The translations under genes were made by a program, and so were the position numbers. The notes below the pieces were generated by a model that saw only the letters and a list, made by a program, of their open reading frames with translations, had not been told where the DNA came from and ran no database searches. Below are positions 26,344-35,659 of a DNA stretch of 64,000 nt, one piece after another; position 1 is the first letter of the stretch; every line of letters begins with the position of its first letter. Origin of the DNA: Bradyrhizobium niftali (lineage in GTDB: Bacteria > Pseudomonadota > Alphaproteobacteria > Rhizobiales > Xanthobacteraceae); contig NZ_SPQT01000020.1 in the NCBI RefSeq assembly GCF_004571025.1, forward strand, positions 1 through 64,000. The letters run 5' to 3'.

Positions 26344-27232
26344 CACCGTCGCGCAACCCACTGCCGACGCGAAGGCGGCGCCTGACACCATGGCCTGGGA
26401 TTCCGGGCTGCGGCGGCTGATGATGATCTACCTGCCGCTCGGCTGCTTCGTGCTGATCCTGCTGTTTCCGTTCTACTGGATGGCGATCACCTCGTTCAAG
26501 CCGAACGCCGAGCTGATGAACTACAAGGCGCACAATCCGTTCTGGATCTCCTCGCCGACGCTGGCGCACATCAAGCATCTGCTGTTCGACACCGCCTATC
26601 CGCGCTGGCTGTGGACGACGATGCTGGTTGCGATCGGCTCGACCACGCTGTCGCTGGTCGCGAGCACGCTTGCCGCCTATGCGATCGAGCGCCTGCGCTT
26701 CCGCGGCAGTCCCTATGTGGGCCTCGGCATCTATCTCGCCTACCTCGTGCCGCCGTCGATCCTGTTCATCCCGCTCGCCACCGTGGTGGTGCAGTTCGGC
26801 CTGTTCGACTCACCGATAGCGCTGATCCTGGTCTACCCGACCTTCCTGGTGCCGTTCTGCACCTGGCTCCTGATCGGTTATTTCAAGTCGATCCCCTATG
26901 AGCTCGAGGAATGCGCGCTGGTCGACGGCGCGACGCGGCTCCAGATCCTGCGCCGGATCACGCTGCCGCTCGCGGTGCCCGGCCTGATCTCGGCCGGCAT
27001 CTTCTCGTTCACGCTGTCCTGGAACGAGTTCATCTACGCGCTCGCCTTCATCCAGAGCGGCGCCAACAAGACCGTGCCGGTCGCGATCCTGACCGAGCTC
27101 GTCACCGGCGACGTCTACCAGTGGGGCGCGCTGATGGCGGGCTCGCTGCTCGGCTCGCTGCCGGTTGCGGTCTTCTACTCGCTGTTCGTGGATTATTACG
27201 TGTCCTCGCTGACCGGCGCGGTAAAGGAGTAG
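26336..27232 (+). CDS. Sugar ABC transporter permease (MalG/UgpE type)
   Basis: A 298-residue partner permease with six helices. The EAA-loop sequence is LEECALVDGATRLQILRRITLP, with the usual glycine. The C-terminal helix ends VFYSLFVDYYVSSLTGAVKE. It pairs with the permease just upstream to form the membrane channel. The operon ends here; a phytase-like gene follows 85 bases later on the same strand. Confidence 0.93.
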   Translation: MTDTVAQPTADAKAAPDTMAWDSGLRRLMMIYLPLGCFVLILLFPFYWMAITSFKPNAELMNYKAHNPFWISSPTLAHIKHLLFDTAYPRWLWTTMLVAIGSTTLSLVASTLAAYAIERLRFRGSPYVGLGIYLAYLVPPSILFIPLATVVVQFGLFDSPIALILVYPTFLVPFCTWLLIGYFKSIPYELEECALVDGATRLQILRRITLPLAVPGLISAGIFSFTLSWNEFIYALAFIQSGANKTVPVAILTELVTGDVYQWGALMAGSLLGSLPVAVFYSLFVDYYVSSLTGAVKE

Positions 27233-27317
27233 CCGGCCGCTGCGGCGTTTGGCCCGGTTTCACAAAACTGCAACAAGCGATCCGCATAACGCGTGCGTCC
27301 GCCAACAGGAGACGCAC

Positions 27318-28673
27318 ATGCGCGCGATTTTTCTCAGCACCGTCGCAACGATCATTCTCACCGCCAGCACGGCGCTCGCGCAGAGCGAGGGCGAATTCCC
27401 GGCGAAGCTCGCCGGCCACGTGGTGATGCCGGCCGAGACCTTCATCGACGCGCCGGCGGATGCGCCCGCCGATCTCAAGACGTCCGGAAAGTACACCACC
27501 GGCAAGCGCGTCGACGCGCTCGGCACCGTGATGGGCAAGTCCGCTGAGCGGGCGACCGGCGTGTCGCTGCCGTTCAAGGGCCAGCCGCTCCAGGGCCATT
27601 CCGGCATCAAGCACATGCCCGACGGCAGCTTCTGGGTGATCACCGACAACGGCATGGGCGCGCGCGCCAACTCGCCGGACTCGATGCTGTATCTCAATCG
27701 CTACAAGATGGATTGGGCGGGCGGCAAGATCGAGCGGCAGGAGACGATCTTCCTGCACGACCCCGACAAGAAGGTGCCGTTCCGCATCGTGCACGAGGAT
27801 ACCCAGAAGCGCTACCTCACCGGCTCCGACTTCGACACCGAAGGGTTCCAGATCATCGGCGACACGTTCTGGATCGGCGACGAGTTCGGCCCCTACATCC
27901 TGAAGGCCGACAAATCAGGCAAGATCCTCGGGCTGTTCGAGACGGTTGCCGACGGCAAGCCGGTGCGCTCGCCCGATCATTGGGCGGTGGCGACACCGGG
28001 CGCGCCGGGTGCGACCTACACCAACGTCAACCTCCGCCGCTCCAAGGGCTTTGAGGGCTTTGCCTCGTCCAAGGACGGCAAGTTCCTCTACGGCCTGCTC
28101 GAGGGCCCGCTGTGGGACTCCGAGAAGAAGGACTGGGAAAAGGTTGACGGCAAGGAAGCCTCCCGCATCCTCGAGTTCGACGTCACTGCTGAAAAGTTCA
28201 CCGGCCGCTACTGGCAATACGTGTTCGAGCAGAACGGCAATGCCATCGGCGATTTCAACATGATCGATCCCACGGCCGGCCTCGTCATCGAGCGCGACAA
28301 TGGCGAAGGCACGGCCGACAAGGCCTGCCCGCAAGGCCAGCGCGGCGACAACTGCTTCCCCGATCTCGCCAAGTTCAAGCGCGTCTACAAGATCGAGCTT
28401 TCGGACGCCAATGTCGGCAGGCCCGTGCGCAAGATCGGCTATATCGACCTCATGAAGATTCGGGATCCCGACAAGAAGGCGAAGAAGCCGCTCAATGACG
28501 GCGTCTACACTTTCCCGTTCTTCACCATCGAGAACGTCGATCGCGTCGACGACACCCACATCATCGTCGGCAACGACAACAACCTGCCGTTCTCGTCCAG
28601 CCGCGATCCCAACAAGGCCGACGACGACGAGTTCATGCTGCTCGAGGTCGCGGATTTCCTGAAGGCGAAGTAA
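27318..28673 (+). CDS. Secreted esterase/phytase-like beta-propeller protein
   Basis: A 451-residue exported protein with a signal peptide ending STALA-QS. It belongs by sequence to the phytase-like 'esterase-like activity of phytase' family: HSGIKHMPDGSFWVITDNGMGA, SDFDTEGFQIIGDTFWIGDEFGP, and later NVDRVDDTHIIVGNDNNLPFSSSR. Members are beta-propellers, some with phosphatase or esterase activity. The aspartate-rich and glutamate-rich loops suggest Ca2+ binding. The start is the ATG after ACAGGAGAC. A link to the upstream transport operon is possible but unproven. Confidence 0.85.
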   Translation: MRAIFLSTVATIILTASTALAQSEGEFPAKLAGHVVMPAETFIDAPADAPADLKTSGKYTTGKRVDALGTVMGKSAERATGVSLPFKGQPLQGHSGIKHMPDGSFWVITDNGMGARANSPDSMLYLNRYKMDWAGGKIERQETIFLHDPDKKVPFRIVHEDTQKRYLTGSDFDTEGFQIIGDTFWIGDEFGPYILKADKSGKILGLFETVADGKPVRSPDHWAVATPGAPGATYTNVNLRRSKGFEGFASSKDGKFLYGLLEGPLWDSEKKDWEKVDGKEASRILEFDVTAEKFTGRYWQYVFEQNGNAIGDFNMIDPTAGLVIERDNGEGTADKACPQGQRGDNCFPDLAKFKRVYKIELSDANVGRPVRKIGYIDLMKIRDPDKKAKKPLNDGVYTFPFFTIENVDRVDDTHIIVGNDNNLPFSSSRDPNKADDDEFMLLEVADFLKAK

Positions 28674-28693
28674 GGCCCTTCTCTCTCTCAACA

Positions 28694-28816
28694 CGGTCAT
28701 GGCCCGGCTTGACCGGGCGATCCAGTACTCCGTGACAGGAGTACTTGAATCGAGAGGCCGCGGAGTACTGGATGCCCCGCCCCCGTGCGCAATTGCGCAC
28801 CAGGCGGGGCATGACA
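28694..28816. repeat. Dispersed palindromic repeat, family C
   Basis: GGCCCGGCTTGACCGGGC forms a hairpin, and GCCCCGCC pairs with GGCGGGGC at the right end around GTGCGCAATTGCGCAC. It shares its right half with the repeat at 20716 and its left half with that at 48161. Confidence 0.75.
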
Positions 28817-28822
28817 GCGGAG

Positions 28823-29653
28823 CTACCTCACCGTAAACTCCACCGGGATCGAAAAGCTCATCGCGCCGTTCTTGATCTCGTCGGGAATCGGCGGAAACGG
28901 CGAGGCCTGGCGGATCATCGACATGGCCTGGGCGTCGAAGGCGGCGACGCCGGAGGAGCCACCGAGACGGCTGGACATGACCTGCCCGCTGCGGCTGAGG
29001 GTGAAGCTCAGCCTGGCAACGCCGCGCTGACCGCCGCCTGCTGACGGATATTGGTGGAAGCGCATCAAATGCGCGCGGACGCGTTGATTGTAGGACGCGA
29101 TCGCCGAGGCCACCGCGCCCGTGCTCATCGCCGACGCCATCGGCGCCTCCCGCTCGGCGCGCGGCGGCGCGCTGGTGCGCGGCGCGGGCGTGGCATCCGA
29201 GGGCCTCTTTGCCTCGCGGCGAACGATCTTCGGCTTGTCAGGCGCAGGCTTTTCGACCGGCGCGATCTTCGCGGGTTCGGGCCTGGCTGGTGTCGGCTCC
29301 AGCTTCTGCTCAGGCGGTGCCACGACGTCGGGCTTGTCCTGCGGCGGTGTCGGCGCGATGGTTTCCTCTGTCATTTGCCGCTGCGCTGGCTCCGGCGGCG
29401 AAGCGTCGGCCTCCTGCATCACCGGCCCGGGCGCGACGTCGTCCGGCATTGGCTGCGGCGCCGAGGTCACCGGCGCCATATCGACCAAGATCGCCGGAAG
29501 GCTGACGCCCTGCTCCGGCTGCGACCTGAGCCAGCTCGTCGCAAGCAGCACGGCGGCAAGATGCAACGCCACGATCACCGCGGCCGAGACACCCCAGCGT
29601 GCGCCCTCGCGCTCGCCGAGTGGCTCATGCAGGGCAAAGGCGTTCGCGGTCAT
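28823..29653 (-). CDS. tonB: TonB energy-transducer protein
   Basis: A 276-residue protein that links the inner-membrane proton-driven ExbBD motor to outer-membrane receptors. It has one N-terminal membrane helix (AAVIVALHLAAVLLATSWL), a long Pro/Glu/Lys-rich spacer (about residues 70-170), and the C-terminal TonB fold with FHQYPSAGGGQRGVARLSFT and SSGVAAFDAQAMSMI. The start codon overlaps the exbD stop (TGATG), so the two are coupled. It serves the haem receptor encoded upstream. Confidence 0.92.
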   Translation of the reverse strand: MTANAFALHEPLGEREGARWGVSAAVIVALHLAAVLLATSWLRSQPEQGVSLPAILVDMAPVTSAPQPMPDDVAPGPVMQEADASPPEPAQRQMTEETIAPTPPQDKPDVVAPPEQKLEPTPARPEPAKIAPVEKPAPDKPKIVRREAKRPSDATPAPRTSAPPRAEREAPMASAMSTGAVASAIASYNQRVRAHLMRFHQYPSAGGGQRGVARLSFTLSRSGQVMSSRLGGSSGVAAFDAQAMSMIRQASPFPPIPDEIKNGAMSFSIPVEFTVR

Positions 29654-30099
29654 CAGCTGCGTCCGTCGAGGCCGACGAGGGCGACCTTAAGATACCCGGC
29701 GTTGCGCAGGGTGTTCATCACGTCCATCAGATCGCCGTAGGAGACCGCCTTGTCGGCGCGCAGGTAAATACGCTCGCCCTTGCGGCCCCCGGTGGCGGTG
29801 TCGAGCGACGAGGTGAGCGCCTCCCGAGCCACGACGTCTTCGCCGACGGCAATCGACAGGTCCGGCTTCACGGTGACGAAGACCGGCTTGTCCGGCCGCG
29901 GCGCCGGCTCGGCCGCGGTCGCCGGCAGCTCGACGCCGATGTCGACGGTGGCGAGCGGGGCTGCCACCATGAAGATGATCAGCAGCACCAGCATCACGTC
30001 GATGAACGGCGTGACGTTGATCTCATGGGTGAGGTCGAGATCACTGGGGTCACCGCGCTTGAGCGGCGATCCCGAACCTGCGCCGAGCTTTGCGGCCAT
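29653..30099 (-). CDS. exbD: Biopolymer transport protein ExbD
   Basis: A 148-residue inner-membrane component of the TonB motor. The single membrane helix (VTPFIDVMLVLLIIFMVAAP) contains the essential aspartate in FIDVMLVLL, followed by a periplasmic domain ending VMNTLRNAGYLKVALVGL. It lies three bases after exbB and overlaps tonB, in the order exbB-exbD-tonB. Confidence 0.95.
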   Translation of the reverse strand: MAAKLGAGSGSPLKRGDPSDLDLTHEINVTPFIDVMLVLLIIFMVAAPLATVDIGVELPATAAEPAPRPDKPVFVTVKPDLSIAVGEDVVAREALTSSLDTATGGRKGERIYLRADKAVSYGDLMDVMNTLRNAGYLKVALVGLDGRS

Positions 30100-30102
30100 G
30101 GC

Positions 30103-30879
<777 letters not shown>

Positions 30880-30906
30880 CCTGATCTCCCGACAGACAGA
30901 GGGAAG

Positions 30907-31422
30907 CTATGCCGCGGGCGGCGCCGCGATCCGGTCCGCAAGCTGGCGGAACCGCGCCAGCTGGTCTCCACGCAGCGCACGGGTCTCGTCGCGGCCGACG
31001 AAGACCTTGAACATGATGCCGCCGTCGGCATTGACGAAGGCAATGAAGGCCGAATTCTTGCCCATGAAGGGGCGCTCGACGAAGGCGACGCCTGCGCAGC
31101 GTTCGTGGCGGAGATGGCCATGCAGGCCCTTCGGCTGCATCAGGTTGAAATAACCGCGGCCGATCTCGCCCGCGGGGATTGAGCCGGTGAATTCGAAGAT
31201 CGCGTCATCCGTGTGCACGATCAGCGTGACCTCGCCCCATTGTGCGACGTCCTGCATGGCGGCGGCAAAATGCTCGCCGCCTCCCATGCGCACCATCGAC
31301 GAGGGCAGCGCCTCGATCACCGCACGCGCCGTGACCTTGCGCTTCCGCGCCACGTCCTCAATCACCGCGCCGGGATTGTCGGCCATGTACGCCTTGAGAT
31401 CGGCGAGGTCGGTGCTCAGCAT
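30907..31422 (-). CDS. hutX: Haem utilisation carrier HutX/HuvX-like
   Basis: A 171-residue cytosolic protein of the HutX/ChuX family, which binds haem after import and passes it on to enzymes. Conserved blocks are SSMVRMGGGEHFAAAMQDV, WGEVTLIVHTDDAIFEFTG and GYFNLMQPKGLHGHLRHERC. The position between hmuQ and exbB in the haem locus supports the assignment. The symbol is from family resemblance. Confidence 0.85.
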   Translation of the reverse strand: MLSTDLADLKAYMADNPGAVIEDVARKRKVTARAVIEALPSSMVRMGGGEHFAAAMQDVAQWGEVTLIVHTDDAIFEFTGSIPAGEIGRGYFNLMQPKGLHGHLRHERCAGVAFVERPFMGKNSAFIAFVNADGGIMFKVFVGRDETRALRGDQLARFRQLADRIAAPPAA

Positions 31423-31449
31423 GTCCAGCTCCTCTCCTGCGTCGCCACC

Positions 31450-31782
31450 TCAGGCGGCCGCGGCCTTGCGCTCGCTCTGGATCACCTCGAAGCCCTCGAA
31501 CTTGGGATGGCCGAGATAGAGGCTCTCGCCGGTCCGGTTGTCGGCGCGGGCATGGGCGCGACGGAATTCCTCGGAGCGCGTCCAGGCCTCGAACGCCGCC
31601 TTGTCGACCCAGGCGGTGTGCGATGAATAGAGCGTGTGGTCCTCGGCCTCGGGGCCCTTCAACAAGTGAAACTCGACGAAGCCCGGCATGCTGCCGAGAT
31701 AGGATTCGCGCGTGGCCCAGACCGTTTCGAACGCGGTCTCCGCGCCCTTCTTCACCTGGAAACGATTCATGGCGATGAACAT
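31450..31782 (-). CDS. hmuQ: Haem-degrading monooxygenase, IsdG/HmuQ type
   Basis: A 110-residue ferredoxin-like protein of the antibiotic-biosynthesis-monooxygenase fold. The catalytic triad of IsdG-type haem monooxygenases is present at equivalent places: Asn6, Trp67 and His77. It opens imported haem and releases iron. Bradyrhizobium is known to have two such enzymes, HmuQ and HmuD; this one lies beside the receptor, as expected for HmuQ. It follows the hmuR stop by about 100 bases and precedes hutX by 27. Confidence 0.87.
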   Translation of the reverse strand: MFIAMNRFQVKKGAETAFETVWATRESYLGSMPGFVEFHLLKGPEAEDHTLYSSHTAWVDKAAFEAWTRSEEFRRAHARADNRTGESLYLGHPKFEGFEVIQSERKAAAA

Positions 31783-31881
31783 AAAAGTCTCTCCTTCTGA
31801 TCAAGACGAAAACGCGCCGAAGCCGCGCTGGAGCATCAGCGCGGCCCGGCGGAGATGGCTGGCGTTGCGGCGCCTGTCGGC

Positions 31882-34230
31882 TTACGCACCTCCAAAGTGG
31901 ATCTTCATGCCGGCCTTGTAGACCCGGCCCGGTCCCGGGCTCGACCACAGCACGTCGTTCTGCGTGGTGCCGTCGGTCGAGCTGCCGGGAATGGCGTAAG
32001 GCCGGTAGTACTGGTTCAAGAGATTGTCGATCGAGGCCGAGAACACGATGTCCCTGGTCGCGTTATAGGTCAGGTACAGGTTGACCAGCTCGTACCCGGT
32101 CGCCGGCAGATAGCCGGCGGGCACGTCGTTGTTGGGACCGTACGAGGCCCACTGCGCCGTCAGGATCAGCGTGCGGTCGAGCAGGCGGACACCGCCGGTC
32201 GTGACCACCTTGCGCGGGGTGATGGTCGCGAGCCCGATATTGGTCGCGACGTTCTTGCCCTGGATGTAGTGGCCGGCGACGCCGACGAACCAGACGCCGG
32301 CATCGTACATCGTCTCCGCCTCGAAGCCCTGGATGCGGGCCTGCGCGATGTTTTGATACTGGTAGTACTGGCTCGCCATGCCGAACGGCGTCGCCACCGG
32401 CGTCGAGGCGACGAGGTCGATGTAGTCGGAGACGTCGTTGCGGAACAGGTTGATCTTGCCGCGGAACGAGTCGGACGCGCTGAAGATGTTGTCATATTTC
32501 AGGTTGAAGCCGACCTCCTTGTTCTTGCCGACTTCGGGGCGAAGGTTCGGGTTGGGCAGGAAGCAGAACAGGCCGCTGGTCCCATCAGGGCAAGGGAAGA
32601 AAACCGGTCCGCCGCCAGTTGCATGCGCGCCGGAAATGACGGTCTCCGTGATCGAGGGCGCACGGTAGCCTTCGGCATAGCTGACATAGGGCTGGAAGCC
32701 CGCGACCGGCGTGACGCCAAGGGTGATCTTCGGCGAGAAGCGGTCACCACCGGCGTGCGTGTTGCCCGAGTCCAGGTCGTAACGGTCATAGCGGATCGCG
32801 CTCACCGCCTCGAACCAGGTGCTGTAGTTCTGCTTCAACTGAAGGAACCCACCTGACACGGTGCGGATGCCGCTCGGCGTGGTGATGTTGGAATTGCCGC
32901 GGCTGTCGGTCGTGATCACGTCATCCTGGAACGCGTCGACGCCCCAGGTGAGGGCATTGCGCCAGTCGCCGACGTTGAAGCGCGTGGTGTTGTTGGCGTC
33001 GATGCCATACGTGTTGAGGACGTAGCCGCGCTTGTCCCCGACGCAGCCCGAGACGTTGTTGCCGAGGCCGCCGTTGCAAAAGGCCGACGGTGTCGTGCCG
33101 TAGTGGTAGGTCTTGGTCTGATCGTTGTCGGTGCGATTGCCGTAGACCGACATGTGCCAGTCGAACAGATTGTCGCTCGGCAACGCATAGTTCCAGGTGA
33201 TGGTCCCGGTATAGTTCTTGGCATCGGACGCGTAGACCGAGGATCCGCGATTGAGCGCAATCAATGCCTGGTTGGTCGTCGGACCGCGATTGAACTGGCC
33301 GATGTCGTATTGATAGTCCTGGAACACGGCGCCGAACTTGACCTCGTGACCGAGGGCCGGCCGCACCGTGAGCTTCATCAGCCCGGCCTCGACCTGGTTG
33401 CCGGTGTTGCCGATCTCGGTGCCGTTGCCGTCCTTGTAATTGCCCTGCGTGCGGTAGACCGCGCCGCCGAAGATATCGACATCGGGCGTGGCGCGCACGC
33501 CGCCGAATACCGAGCCGAGGCCGCGATTGTTGTTGGAGCCATAGGATCCGGAGAGATCGACACCCCAGCGCTCGCCGGGACGCAGCACGTCGTTGATGTC
33601 CTTGGTGCGGAACGAGACCAGGCCGCCGATCGCGCCGGAGCCGTAGATGTTGGCGGTCGGTCCCCGCACGACGTCGATGCCGCCGATCAATTCGGGATCG
33701 AGGAAGAAGGAGCCGTTGGCATTGTGGCCGGTGCGCTGATAGTTCTGCCGCGCGCCGTCGACGACGACCGCCACGCGGCCGAAGTCCTGCAAGCCGCGGA
33801 TGTTGATGACGGTCGCGGGATCGTCGCCGCGCTCCTGGAACGACACGCCGGGCACGGCATAGAAGACATCCGACAGCCGGTTCGGCTGAAGACCCTGGAT
33901 CTGGTCGAGCGAAATCGAGCTGACGGGCGCGAGCGCATCGATCGCGCGCTCCTTGGTCTTCGTCGCCGCGACCGTGATGGTGTCGAGCACCTGCACCGGC
34001 GCGGCGCCACCCGCCTGCGCACGGGCGTTCAAGACGTCGGGCGCTGCCTGCTGCGCGGCCAGCGGCTTGGCCGGCTTGCGCTTGGCCTGTTTCGGCCGTT
34101 CCGGCGACGACGCATGTTCGGCCTGCGGCGATGCGGTCTGCGCGAGACCGCTCTCCGTCACCAATGCCGCGATTGAAACCACCGACGCGCCCAAAATCAG
34201 GGCCCGCGAATACCTAGCCCCGTCAGCCAT
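31882..34230 (-). CDS. hmuR: TonB-dependent haem receptor HmuR
   Basis: A 782-residue outer-membrane receptor. A signal peptide leads into a spacer rich in Lys and Pro. The plug domain follows with PVSSISLDQIQGLQPNRLSD and VVRGPTANIYGSGAIGGL. The 22-strand barrel ends PGPGRVYKAGMKIHFGGA with no terminal aromatic residue. The haem-receptor motif YRAP...NPNL is present in EGYRAPSITETV and NPNLRPEVGKN. The ATG with GGGG upstream is chosen over a GTG six codons earlier. It is divergent from hmuP and heads hmuR-hmuQ-hutX-exbB-exbD-tonB. Confidence 0.93.
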   Translation of the reverse strand: MADGARYSRALILGASVVSIAALVTESGLAQTASPQAEHASSPERPKQAKRKPAKPLAAQQAAPDVLNARAQAGGAAPVQVLDTITVAATKTKERAIDALAPVSSISLDQIQGLQPNRLSDVFYAVPGVSFQERGDDPATVINIRGLQDFGRVAVVVDGARQNYQRTGHNANGSFFLDPELIGGIDVVRGPTANIYGSGAIGGLVSFRTKDINDVLRPGERWGVDLSGSYGSNNNRGLGSVFGGVRATPDVDIFGGAVYRTQGNYKDGNGTEIGNTGNQVEAGLMKLTVRPALGHEVKFGAVFQDYQYDIGQFNRGPTTNQALIALNRGSSVYASDAKNYTGTITWNYALPSDNLFDWHMSVYGNRTDNDQTKTYHYGTTPSAFCNGGLGNNVSGCVGDKRGYVLNTYGIDANNTTRFNVGDWRNALTWGVDAFQDDVITTDSRGNSNITTPSGIRTVSGGFLQLKQNYSTWFEAVSAIRYDRYDLDSGNTHAGGDRFSPKITLGVTPVAGFQPYVSYAEGYRAPSITETVISGAHATGGGPVFFPCPDGTSGLFCFLPNPNLRPEVGKNKEVGFNLKYDNIFSASDSFRGKINLFRNDVSDYIDLVASTPVATPFGMASQYYQYQNIAQARIQGFEAETMYDAGVWFVGVAGHYIQGKNVATNIGLATITPRKVVTTGGVRLLDRTLILTAQWASYGPNNDVPAGYLPATGYELVNLYLTYNATRDIVFSASIDNLLNQYYRPYAIPGSSTDGTTQNDVLWSSPGPGRVYKAGMKIHFGGA

Positions 34231-34395
34231 ATCAGCCCCAGCCTGCACTTCACTTTAGTTTTTGGTGTCTTTTGGCTGGCGTGCGCCGCTCGACGCGGCG
34301 ACTGGCTGGCTGATCTTTCAAGACGCAGGCATGTTGCCTGCTGCCATGATTGGTAACGTGGCAACACTCTGACGGTCAATGACATCAGGTTGCAG

Positions 34396-34412
34396 TTTAT
34401 ATCGATTGTAAA
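34396..34412. promoter_or_regulatory. Candidate iron-responsive operator in hmuR/hmuP intergenic region
   Basis: TTTATATCGATTGTAAA is an AT-rich imperfect palindrome, 5 of 6 paired on each side of TCGAT. Iron control elements bound by Irr in Bradyrhizobium have a TTTA...TAAA outline in such divergent haem promoters. The match is partial and the call is tentative. Confidence 0.35.
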
Positions 34413-34492
34413 ATTGCCGCCGTTGGAATGCGCCAGTTGCCGCCTATACAAACAGGCAGCATCTGAAATTTCGAAGGCGCATCACACCAAAA

Positions 34493-34699
34493 ATGTCAGC
34501 AATGTCCGGAGACAGCGGCAACGGCGCGGCAGGGCCGTCGGAAAGCCCTTCCGCAACAACGAGAACCCTCACCATGCGAGGGAGCCGGATCGACAGCCGC
34601 GAGCTCTTCGCGCACGAGCGCGAGATCATCATCGCGCATGGCGAGGACGCCTATCGCCTGCGTTTGACCTCGCAGAACAAGCTGATCCTGACGAAGTAA
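34493..34699 (+). CDS. hmuP: Hemin uptake protein HemP/HmuP
   Basis: A 68-residue protein with the HemP-family core SRIDSRELFAHEREIIIAHG followed by YRLRLTSQNKLILTK. The first 25 residues are low-complexity. In Bradyrhizobium HmuP is reported to be needed for expression of the haem receptor and acts as a coactivator with Irr. The start lies just after an AT-rich leader; a second ATG three codons in is possible. hmuT begins 6 bases after the stop. Confidence 0.88.
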   Translation: MSAMSGDSGNGAAGPSESPSATTRTLTMRGSRIDSRELFAHEREIIIAHGEDAYRLRLTSQNKLILTK

Positions 34700-34705
34700 C
34701 ATGCA

Positions 34706-35659
34706 ATGACATTTTGCCGCACCCTCACAACGTTCCTGTTCACCGGCACGATCGCGCTCGCGTCCACCGCGCACGCCGCCGGCATCACCGTGCATGACGC
34801 CCGCAATCGCGATGTCACCGTTGCCGACGTCGCACGCACGGTCTCGATCGGCGGCGCCATCACCGAGATCCTTTATGCGCTCGGGCTCGAGAGCCGGCTG
34901 GTCGGCGTGGACACCACTAGCCTCTATCCGGCGGCGGCGCTGCACGACAAACCCAATGTCGGCTACATGCGCCAGATCTCGGCCGAGGGCGTGCTCGGCC
35001 TCAATCCGACGCTGATCCTCGCGATCCAGGGGTCGGGCCCGCGCGAGACCATGGACATCCTCGAGACGGCGAAGGTGCCGCTGGTGCTGGTGCCCGAGAC
35101 CTTTTCCGAGGATGGCCTGATCGAGAAGATCAGGCTGGTCGGCCACGCCATGGGCGTCGATGCACGCGCCGAATGCCTCAGCGCCGCAGTCGGCGCCGAT
35201 CTCGCCCAGCTCCGCGCGCTGCGCGCCAAGGTGAAAAAGCCGGTGCGCGTGATGTTCGTGATGTCGCTGCAGAACGGGCGTGCCATGGTCGCGGGCCACA
35301 AGACCGCAGCCGACGAGATCATCCAGCTCGCCGGCGCCGCGAACGCCGTCGACGATTACGACGGCTACAAGATCATCGGCGACGAGGCGATCGTGGCCGC
35401 AAAACCCGACGTGGTGCTGTCGATCGAACGCGGCAAGGAGTCGCTCCAGGCCGACGCGGTCTATGCCCATCCCGGCTTTGCGCTGACGCCGGTCGCGGCC
35501 AACAAGAGCTTCATCACGATGGACGGCCTCTATCTGCTCGGCTTCGGGCCGCGCACGGCGGCGGCGGCGCGCGACCTCTCCGTAAAACTCTATCCGGCAT
35601 TGGCCGACCAGGGTGGCGCATTCCCGTCGGCTCTGTCGGCGGCGAATTGCCGGCAATGA
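34706..35659 (+). CDS. hmuT: Haem ABC transporter binding protein HmuT
   Basis: A 317-residue periplasmic haem-binding protein with a signal peptide ending STAHA-AG. The class-III binding-protein features are visible: SIGGAITEILYALGLESRLVG, then PNVGYMRQISAEGVLGLNPT, and KIIGDEAIVAAKPDVVLSI. The fold hands haem to HmuUV. The stop overlaps the hmuU start (ATGA). Confidence 0.93.
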   Translation: MTFCRTLTTFLFTGTIALASTAHAAGITVHDARNRDVTVADVARTVSIGGAITEILYALGLESRLVGVDTTSLYPAAALHDKPNVGYMRQISAEGVLGLNPTLILAIQGSGPRETMDILETAKVPLVLVPETFSEDGLIEKIRLVGHAMGVDARAECLSAAVGADLAQLRALRAKVKKPVRVMFVMSLQNGRAMVAGHKTAADEIIQLAGAANAVDDYDGYKIIGDEAIVAAKPDVVLSIERGKESLQADAVYAHPGFALTPVAANKSFITMDGLYLLGFGPRTAAAARDLSVKLYPALADQGGAFPSALSAANCRQ

